Shown piece after piece: positions 43,055 through 50,935 of a stretch of DNA of 64,000 nt; positions within the stretch are counted from its first letter, which is position 1, and every line of letters begins with the position of its first letter. Location: the NCBI RefSeq assembly GCF_900188065.1, contig NZ_FZNQ01000002.1, positions 62,001 to 126,000 on the forward strand, in the 5' to 3' direction. Under the pieces are notes generated by a model. That model was given only the letters and a program-made list of their open reading frames with translations. It was not told where the DNA came from and did not search any database. This stretch comes from Halorubrum vacuolatum (GTDB lineage Archaea; Halobacteriota; Halobacteria; Halobacteriales; Haloferacaceae). A program made the position numbers and the translations under genes.

Positions 43055-43153
43055 ATGGCACAGCAGGGCACGAAATCTGTGCGGGGGAACCGAAAGTCGA
43101 GAGGATACCGATCGATAGGCGGCCATTCATTCGGGGTGAGACACGATGGCTGA
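43055..43153 (+). CDS. Putative 32-residue basic leader peptide of the BCCT gene
   Basis: The TATA-like cgcttatgtg at 43023-43032 is 25-28 bases before ATG 43055, so a leaderless message would start translation here. The frame MAQQGTKSVRGNRKSRGYRS... is Arg/Lys-rich, the opposite of haloarchaeal proteins, and ends at TGA 43151-43153, overlapping the BCCT ATG (43146) by 8 bases. It may be a translated leader coupling ribosomes to the transporter, or untranslated 5' leader. No other TATA box is seen closer to the transporter. Confidence 0.4.
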   Translation: MAQQGTKSVRGNRKSRGYRSIGGHSFGVRHDG

Positions 43154-44915
43154 TCGAACGGGCGAAAAGAAGTCGGACGGAACCGTGGCGGGCGACGGCG
43201 AACGGGAGGAGACGCCGGGGACGACCGAAGCGGAGCCGTCTTCGGTCGGGGAGGCCTCCACGGAGACGGCTTCGCCGGCAGTCCGAACCGACGGTGGCGC
43301 GGAGGCGGGGAGCGAGCTGGGGGCGTTGGGACGGTTCCGCGAGGAGCTCGATCCGGTGGTGTTCCTCTTCGGGGCGGGGCTCACGCTCGGGCTTATTGCC
43401 CTCTATTTCATCGACCCCGCGCGGGTCGAGACGGCGATCGGGGTCGCCGACGCGTTCATGCTCGATTACTTCAACTGGGCGCTCCTCGTCATCGTTTTCC
43501 TCGTCGTGACCTTCCTCGTGTTCCTCATCCTCGGGCCATGGGGTCGGCTCAGGTTCGGCGATGAGGACCCCGAGTATAGCTTCTTCTCGTTCTTTGCGAT
43601 GCTGTATTCCGCCGGGTTCGCCGCCGGTGTGGTCTTTTGGGGGCCGACGGAGGCGCTGTTTTATTACGACAACCCATCCCCGCTTTTCACCGTCGAGGGG
43701 GGAACCGCCGAGGCGATCCCCATTGCCATCCAGCAGACGCTGTTCCACTGGGCGATCCCCCAACTGGCCGTCTTCACGATCATGGGGATCGCCATCGGCT
43801 ACTTCGCGTACAACTACGAGGACGTCCCGCTGCGGGTTTCCTCCGCGCTGACGCCGCTTTTGGGCCGTGAGAACCTCGATGGCCCGGTTGCGAAGCTCAT
43901 CGACGTGCTCGCCGTCTTCGCGACGATCGGCGGCGTCGCGACCTCGCTCGGGTTCATCGGCAGCCAGTTCGTCGAGGGATTGGCCTTCCAGTGGGGCCTC
44001 GATCTGGGCACGACCGGGATCATCCTCGTCGTCACCGGCATGACGCTGCTTTTCACCGTCTCGATGGTGCTCGGGGTCGATCGCGGGATCCGGCGGCTCT
44101 CGAATTTCAACATGGTGTTGTTCGTCGCGCTCATGCTCGCGACGTTCATCGTCGGCCCGACCGCGTTCCTCGTGCTCGTCGGCACGGAGGCGATCGGCGG
44201 GATGTTCAACGACTTCGTCTCGATGAGCCTCTTCACCGGTGCAGGAACCGAGGGCGGCACCGAATGGATGAACGCGTGGACCGTGTTCTACTGGGCGTGG
44301 GCGCTCTCGTGGTCACCGTTCGCCGGCCTGTTCATCGCGCGGATCTCGCGCGGCCGAACGGTCCGTGAGGTCGCGTTCACCGGCATCTTCGCCACCTCGG
44401 CGGCGACGATCCCGTGGTTCGTCTTCGTCGGCGGCACCGCCGTCTTCTTCCAACACGAGGGGGTCGCCGACTTCAGTCAGGTGATGGCCTTCGAGTTGGG
44501 TGCTGAGGTGTCCGGGTTCATCCTCTTCGAGGCGTTCCCGCTCGGCACCGTGTTCATGATCGCCTTTATGATCCTCGTGACGACGTTCTTCGTTACCTCG
44601 GCGGACTCCTCCACGCTTGCCGTCTCGATGATGACGACCGGCGGCAAGGCCGTTCCCTCGAACATCAACCGGATCTTCTGGGGGGCGATCCTCGGATTGA
44701 CCGCGGCGATCCTCATGACGCTCGGTGGGGTCGACGCGCTGCAGTCGGCCGCCATCATCACCGGCGCGCCGTTCGCGTTCGTCTGTCTGCTCGCGATGAT
44801 CGGGCTCTTGCTCCGATTCTCGAAGGACGGCGAGCCGCTCCTGTTACAGGAGAGCTCGTGGCTCTTCGGCGAACCACCCGAGGAGGATCGGGTCGCGACC
44901 GGCGACGACGACTGA
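43146..44915 (+). CDS. BCCT family betaine/carnitine/choline transporter
   Basis: A 589-residue secondary transporter importing trimethylammonium osmolytes, usually Na+-coupled. A ~65-residue acidic N-terminal tail precedes 12 hydrophobic helices. The family blocks WAWALSWSPFAGLFIARISRGRTVRE and GVVFWGPTEALFYYDNP are visible. It would help the cell gather compatible solutes such as glycine betaine in salt stress. A short upstream frame overlaps its start. The C-terminal ~25 residues are acidic. Downstream lies an aminotransferase with its own promoter. Confidence 0.93.
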   Translation: MADRTGEKKSDGTVAGDGEREETPGTTEAEPSSVGEASTETASPAVRTDGGAEAGSELGALGRFREELDPVVFLFGAGLTLGLIALYFIDPARVETAIGVADAFMLDYFNWALLVIVFLVVTFLVFLILGPWGRLRFGDEDPEYSFFSFFAMLYSAGFAAGVVFWGPTEALFYYDNPSPLFTVEGGTAEAIPIAIQQTLFHWAIPQLAVFTIMGIAIGYFAYNYEDVPLRVSSALTPLLGRENLDGPVAKLIDVLAVFATIGGVATSLGFIGSQFVEGLAFQWGLDLGTTGIILVVTGMTLLFTVSMVLGVDRGIRRLSNFNMVLFVALMLATFIVGPTAFLVLVGTEAIGGMFNDFVSMSLFTGAGTEGGTEWMNAWTVFYWAWALSWSPFAGLFIARISRGRTVREVAFTGIFATSAATIPWFVFVGGTAVFFQHEGVADFSQVMAFELGAEVSGFILFEAFPLGTVFMIAFMILVTTFFVTSADSSTLAVSMMTTGGKAVPSNINRIFWGAILGLTAAILMTLGGVDALQSAAIITGAPFAFVCLLAMIGLLLRFSKDGEPLLLQESSWLFGEPPEEDRVATGDDD

Positions 44916-44983
44916 TCCGTCCACAGCCGTTCGCTGGCTGCCGAGGAGAACATTTTAGGTGACACCGTACACACTTACTGTGT

Positions 44984-46345
44984 ATGGATAGGGATACAGC
45001 GGAGCCCGACACCGGGGGGTTACCGGGGCCGAACGCGGCCCGGTGGGTCGAATACCATGGCACACACGCCGCGCCGAGCGAGTACTCCCACGAGTTCGTC
45101 TGGGACATCACTCGGGAGGCGGACGGCCCGTTCGTCACCGACGTCGACGGCAACGTGCTGTTGGATTTCACCTGCCACATCGGGGCCGCCCCGCTCGGCT
45201 ACAACAACCCGAAGGTGCTCGATAAACTCGCCGCGTTCGACCTCGTCGAGCCGATGAAGATCGCGGGTCAGGACCTCTATTTCGGGGCGGGTCCGGACCC
45301 CGATGACTCGCTCGTGCCCGGATCCAGCCACCTCATGGAGCGGCTGACCGAGGTCTCCGCCGAATACGGGATGGACACGGTGTTCCTCTCGAACTCCGGC
45401 GCGGAGGCCGTCGAGAACGCGATGAAGGTCGCACACGACCACAAGCCCGCCGCGAAGTACGGCTACGCGTTCGGCGGGAGCTTCCACGGGCGAACGCTTG
45501 GAACCCTCTCGCTCACCAAATCCAAGGAGGTCTACACCCGCCACTACCCACAGATCGCCGGGATCGAAACCGTGCCGTTCTGTGCGGACCGCACGTGCAC
45601 CGCCGAGACGTGTGCGTGTGGCTTCCTCTCGGAATCCGGCTCACAGCTCCGACGGTCGCTCTCGCCGGAGGGCGGCCACGTCAACCCCGAGGAGGTAGCG
45701 TTCATCGTCCTCGAACCGATCCAGGGCGTCGGCGGCTACCGCTTCCCGAGCGAGGCGTTCATGCGCGAGGTGGGCGCGGTCAGCGACGAGTACGACATCC
45801 CGCTCATCGTCGACGAGATCCAGTCCGGGATCGGCCGGACCGGCGAGTTCTGGGCGGCCGACCACTACGACATCGAGCCGGACGTCATCGCCGCGGCGAA
45901 GGCGCTCCGCGTGGGCGCGACGGTCTCGCGCTCGGAGCTGTTCCCCGCCGAGAAGAACCGGCTGGGCTCGACGTTCGGCGGCGGGGACCTCCTCGGATCG
46001 ATGATGGGAACGTTCACCATCGAGGCAATCGAGGAACACGACCTGTTGGCGAACGCGCGGTCGCGCGGACGACAGGCGAAGGAGCTTCTCAGGGATGGCG
46101 CACACGACTCGGTCGTCGACGTGCGGGGAAAGGGGCTCATGCTCGCCGTCGAGTTCGACACGCCGGCGCGACGTGATGCGGTCGTCGCGGAGGCGCTGTC
46201 CCGCGGGCTGTTGACGTTGGGGTGTGGCAAAAAGACGATCCGGCTGTTGCCGCCGCTCGATTCGACCGAGCGCGAGATCGACTTGGGCGTCTCCATCTTC
46301 CTGGAGGCGGTCGAAGCGGCGGGATCGGTCACCGCGACCGCCTGA
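44984..46345 (+). CDS. Class III PLP aminotransferase, second copy, with CxC-type insertion
   Basis: A 453-residue GabT-like aminotransferase, only distantly like the one at 39 kb. The PLP Lys306 is in AAAKALRVG, IVDEIQSGIGRTG holds the pyridine-contact Asp, and SNSGAEAVENAMKVA binds phosphate. An insertion after IETVPF has Cys200, Cys205, Cys210 and Cys212 (CADRTCTAETCACG), a possible metal or cluster site. The N-terminal ~10 residues are acidic. The TATA-like cattttagg at about 44950-44959 fits a leaderless ATG 44984. It may act on an osmolyte-derived amine given the BCCT neighbour, but this is only proximity. Confidence 0.9.
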   Translation: MDRDTAEPDTGGLPGPNAARWVEYHGTHAAPSEYSHEFVWDITREADGPFVTDVDGNVLLDFTCHIGAAPLGYNNPKVLDKLAAFDLVEPMKIAGQDLYFGAGPDPDDSLVPGSSHLMERLTEVSAEYGMDTVFLSNSGAEAVENAMKVAHDHKPAAKYGYAFGGSFHGRTLGTLSLTKSKEVYTRHYPQIAGIETVPFCADRTCTAETCACGFLSESGSQLRRSLSPEGGHVNPEEVAFIVLEPIQGVGGYRFPSEAFMREVGAVSDEYDIPLIVDEIQSGIGRTGEFWAADHYDIEPDVIAAAKALRVGATVSRSELFPAEKNRLGSTFGGGDLLGSMMGTFTIEAIEEHDLLANARSRGRQAKELLRDGAHDSVVDVRGKGLMLAVEFDTPARRDAVVAEALSRGLLTLGCGKKTIRLLPPLDSTEREIDLGVSIFLEAVEAAGSVTATA

Positions 46346-46367
46346 GCGTGAACGAAGCGGGTTCGGA

Positions 46368-46441
46368 AGCCAGAGCGGGGATTTGAACCCCGGAAGTCTC
46401 GATTACAAGTCGAGTGCATGAACCGCCCATGCTCCTCTGGC
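46368..46441 (-). tRNA. tRNA-Thr (TGT)
   Basis: Reading on the minus strand from 46441, GCCAGAG pairs with CTCTGGC. The anticodon arm is CTCGA-CTTGTAA-TCGAG with anticodon TGT, and the T arm CGGGG-TTCAAAT-CCCCG is perfect. The discriminator at 46368 is T, usual for archaeal tRNA-Thr. No intron, no CCA. It is convergent with the aminotransferase stop 22 bases away. Confidence 0.97.
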
Positions 46442-46503
46442 GCGGACGGTGCTACTCGGTGCACCTTTGAGAGGGTATCGTTTTTCATCGTCCCGTCGAT
46501 CGG

Positions 46504-47037
46504 TCAGCCGCCGTCCGGGGCGCCGTCATCGTCGTTTTCGCCCGCCGTCCCGTCTGGGTCCACGGTTTCGACGTCCTTCGTATACGTCACCCGGTGAGGA
46601 GCGTAGCCGCGTGTCCGGTAGAACGCCCGAGCCCGTTCGTTTTCCGCCATCGCTTCGAGCGTGATTGTCGTCGCGCCGGCACCGTGAAGCGCCCGTTCGG
46701 CGGCATCGAGGAGCCGGGACCCGATGCCCTCGCCACGGCGCTCGGGGACGACGAAGAGGTTGGTGACGGTCCCACGTGTCCGTTCGCGTTCGTAGCGTCC
46801 GTGATCGAGCGAGAAGCTCACGAACCCGAGGAGGTCATCGCTCTCGCGGGCGAGCAGCAACTCTCCCGCGACGGCGGCCTGCGCGAAGGAATCCCGCACG
46901 ACCGCCCGGTTTGCCGCCCCGAGCAGCTCCGATCCGTGTGTTCGCTGGTCGCGGACAAGTTCGACCCACAGGTCCGCGACGACGTCGACATCCGCGGGCT
47001 GCGCCGGAACCAGATGGACCGTGTTCTCGGCCGCCAT
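46504..47037 (-). CDS. GNAT family N-acetyltransferase
   Basis: A 177-residue acetyltransferase. TRGTVTNLFVVPERRGEGIG is the core (motif A with the RRGEGIG pyrophosphate loop), and ENERARAFYRTRGY is motif B. A disordered Asp/Gly-rich tail ends the protein (AGENDDDGAPDGG). The open frame continues to 47193, but the extension lacks the acidic coding character, so ATG 47037 (MAAENTVHLVPAQPAD) is chosen. The acceptor is unknown. It follows the CBS protein on the same strand, 83 bases away. Confidence 0.88.
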   Translation of the reverse strand: MAAENTVHLVPAQPADVDVVADLWVELVRDQRTHGSELLGAANRAVVRDSFAQAAVAGELLLARESDDLLGFVSFSLDHGRYERERTRGTVTNLFVVPERRGEGIGSRLLDAAERALHGAGATTITLEAMAENERARAFYRTRGYAPHRVTYTKDVETVDPDGTAGENDDDGAPDGG

Positions 47038-47120
47038 GGTTGCCCTTCGCGTCGGCGGATGTTGAGCCTGCCGGCCGGGAAGCACCAGAGAATGACGAGC
47101 AGCGAGATTTCTTCCGGAAC

Positions 47121-47738
47121 TCAGACCCCTCGACAGGCCGGACAGACTGCCTGGCCGTTCGAGTTGGCCAGCGAGGAGGTAAGCGATCCACACATCTCAC
47201 AGACGCCCTGTGAGACCGGTTCCGCGGCGTTCGTTTCATCGGCGGCCATCGTCGTCGACATGGATCGCTCCTCGCGCTGACCGCCCGGCATCTCGTTGGC
47301 TTCCATGCCAGCGGGATCGACGCCGATTCCGAAGTCGCGCTCGGGGTCGCGCGGATCCGCCTCACGTGCTATCTCCGCCGCAAGGGCATCGTGTTCGGTG
47401 ACGACGCCCACAGCCTCGCCGTCGTCGATGACCACGAGCCGACTCACGCCCTCGGCGACGAGCCGTTCGCGGGCGACCGACAACGGGTCCGCCGGCGTGA
47501 CGGTCGGAAGCGGATCCCGCATGACCGCGTCGACGGTCGCGTCGTCGTGGCCGTTGAGGACCGCGGCGAGCGCGTCCCGCGCCTCCAAACAGCCGATCGG
47601 CTCGGATCCACGCACGACGATCAGACAGTCGGTCCCTTCGTCGATCAGCAGCTCCGCCGCGTCCGGGAGCGCGTCCGATTCGCTCACCCCCAGAAACTCC
47701 CTATGCATCACGTCCCGGACCATGGTATCGGTACGCAT
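47121..47738 (-). CDS. Two-CBS-domain protein with C-terminal zinc ribbon
   Basis: A 205-residue sensor-like protein. Two CBS domains (~4-60 and ~72-128) bind adenine nucleotides in this family: VRDVMHREFLGVSESDALPD and VDAVMRDPLPTVTPADPLSV mark their starts. After an acidic linker come CEMCG and CPAC near the C-terminus, a four-Cys zinc ribbon. The combination suggests an energy-status sensor acting through a protein or nucleic-acid contact. ATG 47738 is ~25 bases after the minus-strand TATA gcttttacac; the ATG at 47753 would overlap the expected start and is rejected. Confidence 0.85.
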   Translation of the reverse strand: MRTDTMVRDVMHREFLGVSESDALPDAAELLIDEGTDCLIVVRGSEPIGCLEARDALAAVLNGHDDATVDAVMRDPLPTVTPADPLSVARERLVAEGVSRLVVIDDGEAVGVVTEHDALAAEIAREADPRDPERDFGIGVDPAGMEANEMPGGQREERSMSTTMAADETNAAEPVSQGVCEMCGSLTSSLANSNGQAVCPACRGV

Positions 47739-47869
47739 ACTCTTGCGTTCCACACGGAGGGTGTAAAAGCTGCCCCCGTCATTATTATACCCCTACAGAA
47801 TCTACAATACGGATCGGATTTTCGGGGAGAAGGGGAGGGTTGAAAGGGTCGGCCGCCGGAGGTCACGAC

Positions 47870-48556
47870 ATGTCCACCCCCTCGTTCGTGATCGGCATCG
47901 CGGGCGGGACCGGAGCCGGCAAGACCACCATCTCCCGGCTCGTGACGCGAAACGTCGAGGACGCGGTCACCCGGATCCCGCTCGATAACTACTACGTTGA
48001 CCGTTCGGACCTGACCTTCGAGCGGCGGCGTGAGCTTAACTACGACCACCCCGACGCATTCGAGTGGGATCTCCTTCACACACATCTCGAGACCCTGGTT
48101 TCCGGCCAGCCGATCGAGATGCCGCAGTACGATTTCGAGACCCACGATCGAACGTCCGAGCGAGTGAGGGTCGAGCCGACCGAGGTCATCGTCCTCGAGG
48201 GTATCCTTGCGCTGTATGACGCCGATATCCGCGGGCTGCTCGATCTCAAGGTCTATGTGGAGACGGACGCGGACGTGCGCATCCTCCGTCGCATCCGGCG
48301 GGATGTCGGTGACCGCGGTCGCGATCTCGACGGCGTCATCGATCAGTACCTCTCGACGGTCAAACCGATGCACGAACGGTTCATCGAGCCATCGAAGCGA
48401 CACGCGGACCTGATCATCCCCGAGGGGGCAAACAGCGTCGCCGTCGATCTCCTCGCGGGAAAGCTTCGCATGGAGATCGAAGACAGCGGCGACGGGGATC
48501 GGGATACCGAAGCGACGAGCATCGAGTCGCCGATCGGCGGCGACGGATCGTCGTAG
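47870..48556 (+). CDS. udk: Uridine kinase
   Basis: A 228-residue kinase that phosphorylates uridine and cytidine for pyrimidine salvage. The P-loop GGTGAGKTT lies near residue 13, and PLDNYYVDRSDL and YDHPDAFEWDLL are the substrate-binding blocks. RRIRRDVGDRGRDLDGVIDQY is the lid. The start ATG 47870 has a strong ggagg 8 bases upstream (47858-47862), and the TATA ttattata near 47781-47788 implies a ~58-base leader, so this gene is Shine-Dalgarno-led, unlike most here. The C-terminal tail is acidic and disordered. Confidence 0.93.
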   Translation: MSTPSFVIGIAGGTGAGKTTISRLVTRNVEDAVTRIPLDNYYVDRSDLTFERRRELNYDHPDAFEWDLLHTHLETLVSGQPIEMPQYDFETHDRTSERVRVEPTEVIVLEGILALYDADIRGLLDLKVYVETDADVRILRRIRRDVGDRGRDLDGVIDQYLSTVKPMHERFIEPSKRHADLIIPEGANSVAVDLLAGKLRMEIEDSGDGDRDTEATSIESPIGGDGSS

Positions 48557-48710
48557 ACGCTCCCTCGGCGACGCCCCCGCTCACTCCCTCGGCGACGCCC
48601 CCGCTCACTCCCTCGGCGACGCCCCCGCTCACTCCCTCGACGACGCCCCCGCTCACTCCCTCGGCGACGCCCCCGCCCACTCGCTCGGCGACGCCCCCGC
48701 TCACTCCGGG
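48557..48710. repeat. 24-bp tandem array, about 6.5 copies
   Basis: Units gctcactccctcggcgacgc plus cccc repeat from just after the uridine kinase stop to 48710, with single-base variants in copies 4 and 6. The last unit holds the TGA (tca at 48701-48703) of the convergent aldo/keto reductase. Loss of that stop would add repeats of an 8-residue motif SGGVAEGV. There are no spacers, so it is not a CRISPR. Confidence 0.95.
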
Positions 48711-49474
48711 TACAGCTCCACCGTTCGTTCGATCGAATCGATCGCGTCGATCTCCTCGGGCCGCAACGTCAGATCGGTCGCAGCGAGGTTCGCCCGGAGG
48801 TGTGGCTCGCTCGACGCCTTCGGGATGGCGACGGTCGGCTCCTTCGAGCGAACCCACGCGAGCGAGACCGTCGCCGGTGAGACGCCGTGGCGGTCCGCGA
48901 TGTCGACGAGGGCGTCGACGCTCCCCGCCTCCCCGCCCGCAAGCGGCGAGTACGCGACGACCGTGTAGCCGTGCTTGCGGGCATGTTCGAGAAGCTCCGG
49001 TCGGTACCAGAGCGGATGCAGCTCCGTCTGGTGGGCCGCAAGCGTGAGCCCGCGGTCCGCGAGGGTCTCGATCGCCGCATCCAGTTCCGCGGGTTCGAAG
49101 TTCGAGACGCCGACCGCGTCGATGAGCCCCTCCTCGTGGAGGTCCGCTAGCGCACCGATCGTCTCAACCGGGTCGTATGGCTCGTACGGCCGGTGGACGT
49201 ACAGGAGGTCGATCTCCTCGACGTCCAATCGCGCGGCGCTCCGACGTGCCGCGGGCGCGACGTCCTCGCGTGCGAGGTCATCGACCCAGAGCTTGGTGGC
49301 GAGCGTCACCTCGTCGCGATCGACGGCGCTCCTCGCGAGCCCCTCGCCGACGACGGCCTCGTTGTCGTAGATCCGTGCCGTATCGAGATGGCGATAGCCG
49401 AGTTCGAGCGCGAGCGAGACCGTCTCGGGGTCGTCGATCCCCATCGTGCCGAGGCCGACCGGCGGTAGATCCAT
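48701..49474 (-). CDS. Aldo/keto reductase
   Basis: A 257-residue NAD(P)H-dependent TIM-barrel reductase. The catalytic tetrad appears as Asp in HLDTARIYDNE with its Tyr, Lys in LATKLW, and His in LYVHRP. The cofactor-binding end PTVAIPKASSEPHLRANL is present. It is slightly shorter than usual (~275-330 aa) because loops are trimmed. ATG 49474 lies ~25 bases after the minus-strand TATA ctatttatatacg, so leaderless. Its stop sits in the last unit of a tandem array. Confidence 0.92.
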   Translation of the reverse strand: MDLPPVGLGTMGIDDPETVSLALELGYRHLDTARIYDNEAVVGEGLARSAVDRDEVTLATKLWVDDLAREDVAPAARRSAARLDVEEIDLLYVHRPYEPYDPVETIGALADLHEEGLIDAVGVSNFEPAELDAAIETLADRGLTLAAHQTELHPLWYRPELLEHARKHGYTVVAYSPLAGGEAGSVDALVDIADRHGVSPATVSLAWVRSKEPTVAIPKASSEPHLRANLAATDLTLRPEEIDAIDSIERTVELYPE

Positions 49475-49524
49475 ATCGGGCGATCTGCGTGGCGTATATA
49501 AATAGCGTCGACCGTGATTGTATC

Positions 49525-50757
49525 CTACTCGAACTCGTCGAGCGTCGTCGGCATCCGTCCGCGGACCTCGCTGACGAGCCCGTCCGGTTCGATCCCGAGC
49601 ACCGCGGCTGCGGCCCGCCCGACGCGCTCGGTGTCGCCAGCGGGGGTATATACCCCGAGTCGCCACTGGTTCCGCTGGACGGTTCGGAGGGCCTTGACCA
49701 GCGGCGACTGCCGTTCGAGCCGCCTGAGTTCCCCGTTGACGGTCACGCGCGCGGTCGACTCGCGCATCGACGGCTCCGGTGGGACGTCGAGGATCACCCG
49801 CCCCGGCGCCACGCCGGCCTCCTCGGCGATCTCCCGCTCCAACTCGCGCTCCTCCTCCCGGTCCGCCTCGTGGACGGCTTCGGGCACGTCGTCGTACTCC
49901 GCCCACACCGAGCGCTTGTAGAGGTCGCGCTCGTCGTATCGGCGCGCGATCGCGGCCGTCTCCTCGCTCGTTCGAAGCGCGACGAGGAAGTCCGCATCGT
50001 CCATCCGGCGTAACCGCTCGGCGGTGAAGCCCGTCTCATCGAGCAGCCGCCGCGCACCGCGGCGCAACATCGCCTTCGAGATCCGGGCGACGTGGTGTGT
50101 GTAGACGACCGGATTCATAAGCGCCCGCGCCAGAAGCAGGCTCTCGGCCGTCTGAACGTTCCCCTCATCGAGCACGAGCCGCGGGGAACCGTCGTCGTCG
50201 GTGAACGTCAGCTCGCGAACGAACCGCTCGGTGTCGATCGTGCCGTACGGCACGCCGGTGTGATAGGCGTCGCGAACGAGGTAGTCCATCCGATCCACGT
50301 CGAGCTCGCCGGAGACGAGCCCGGCATAGGGAGCCTCGCCGGCGACGATATCGGCGATCCGTCGGGGATCGAGGTCGTGATCACGGAGGACTTCGCCGAC
50401 CGATCCGCTCGCGAGGAGCTCCTCCACGTCGTCGTGATACTTCCCGGTTCGACGGTGTGTCAACGCTTCGAGGTTGTGGCTAAAGGGGCCGTGGCCGACG
50501 TCGTGGAGGATCGCGGCGGCCTCGATCCGGTCGGCGTTTCGCCCGTCGATGCCGAGGTGTTCGAGCGCTCGGCTCGCGAGGTGATAGACCCCGACGCTGT
50601 GTTCAAATCGCGTGTGGTTCGCCGAGGGATAGACGAGTTGGACGGTGCCGAGCTGCGAGACGCCCCGGAGCCGCTGGACCGTCGGCGTATCGAGGAGGTC
50701 GGCGGCGACGCCGTCGATCTCGATGTGATCGTGAACGGTGTCTTTTATCGTTATCAT
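49525..50757 (-). CDS. HD-domain phosphohydrolase (SAMHD1/dGTPase-like)
   Basis: A 410-residue metal-dependent phosphohydrolase. The HD motifs are NHTRFEHSVGVYHLA and AILHDVGHGPFSH, with a later Asp in DVDRMDYLVRDAYHTG. This matches the SAMHD1/dGTPase group, which removes triphosphate from dNTPs. The C-terminal ~120 residues form a separate basic/acidic region of unknown role. ATG 50757 is ~25 bases after the minus-strand TATA cgtttttatcc; a longer frame to 50889 has poor coding character. Substrate untested. Confidence 0.9.
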   Translation of the reverse strand: MITIKDTVHDHIEIDGVAADLLDTPTVQRLRGVSQLGTVQLVYPSANHTRFEHSVGVYHLASRALEHLGIDGRNADRIEAAAILHDVGHGPFSHNLEALTHRRTGKYHDDVEELLASGSVGEVLRDHDLDPRRIADIVAGEAPYAGLVSGELDVDRMDYLVRDAYHTGVPYGTIDTERFVRELTFTDDDGSPRLVLDEGNVQTAESLLLARALMNPVVYTHHVARISKAMLRRGARRLLDETGFTAERLRRMDDADFLVALRTSEETAAIARRYDERDLYKRSVWAEYDDVPEAVHEADREEERELEREIAEEAGVAPGRVILDVPPEPSMRESTARVTVNGELRRLERQSPLVKALRTVQRNQWRLGVYTPAGDTERVGRAAAAVLGIEPDGLVSEVRGRMPTTLDEFE

Positions 50758-50935
50758 AGGACCGCTTCGTCGGCATCGGATAAAAACGACGGGAGCGACG
50801 AGGCGAGGAACGCGGTCGAACCGTAACAAGCGGTGGGCCGCCGGGCGAGGGCTACGGGCGCACGGTCGACCGCTTGTTCCTCGGTGCACCGCGATCGACC
50901 CGACTCACCCGTGAACGCCGCACCGACCCTCGAAG

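Noticed and set aside
48557-48710. CRISPR array
   Set aside because: The repeats are directly adjacent with no spacers and no cas gene is near; it is a minisatellite.
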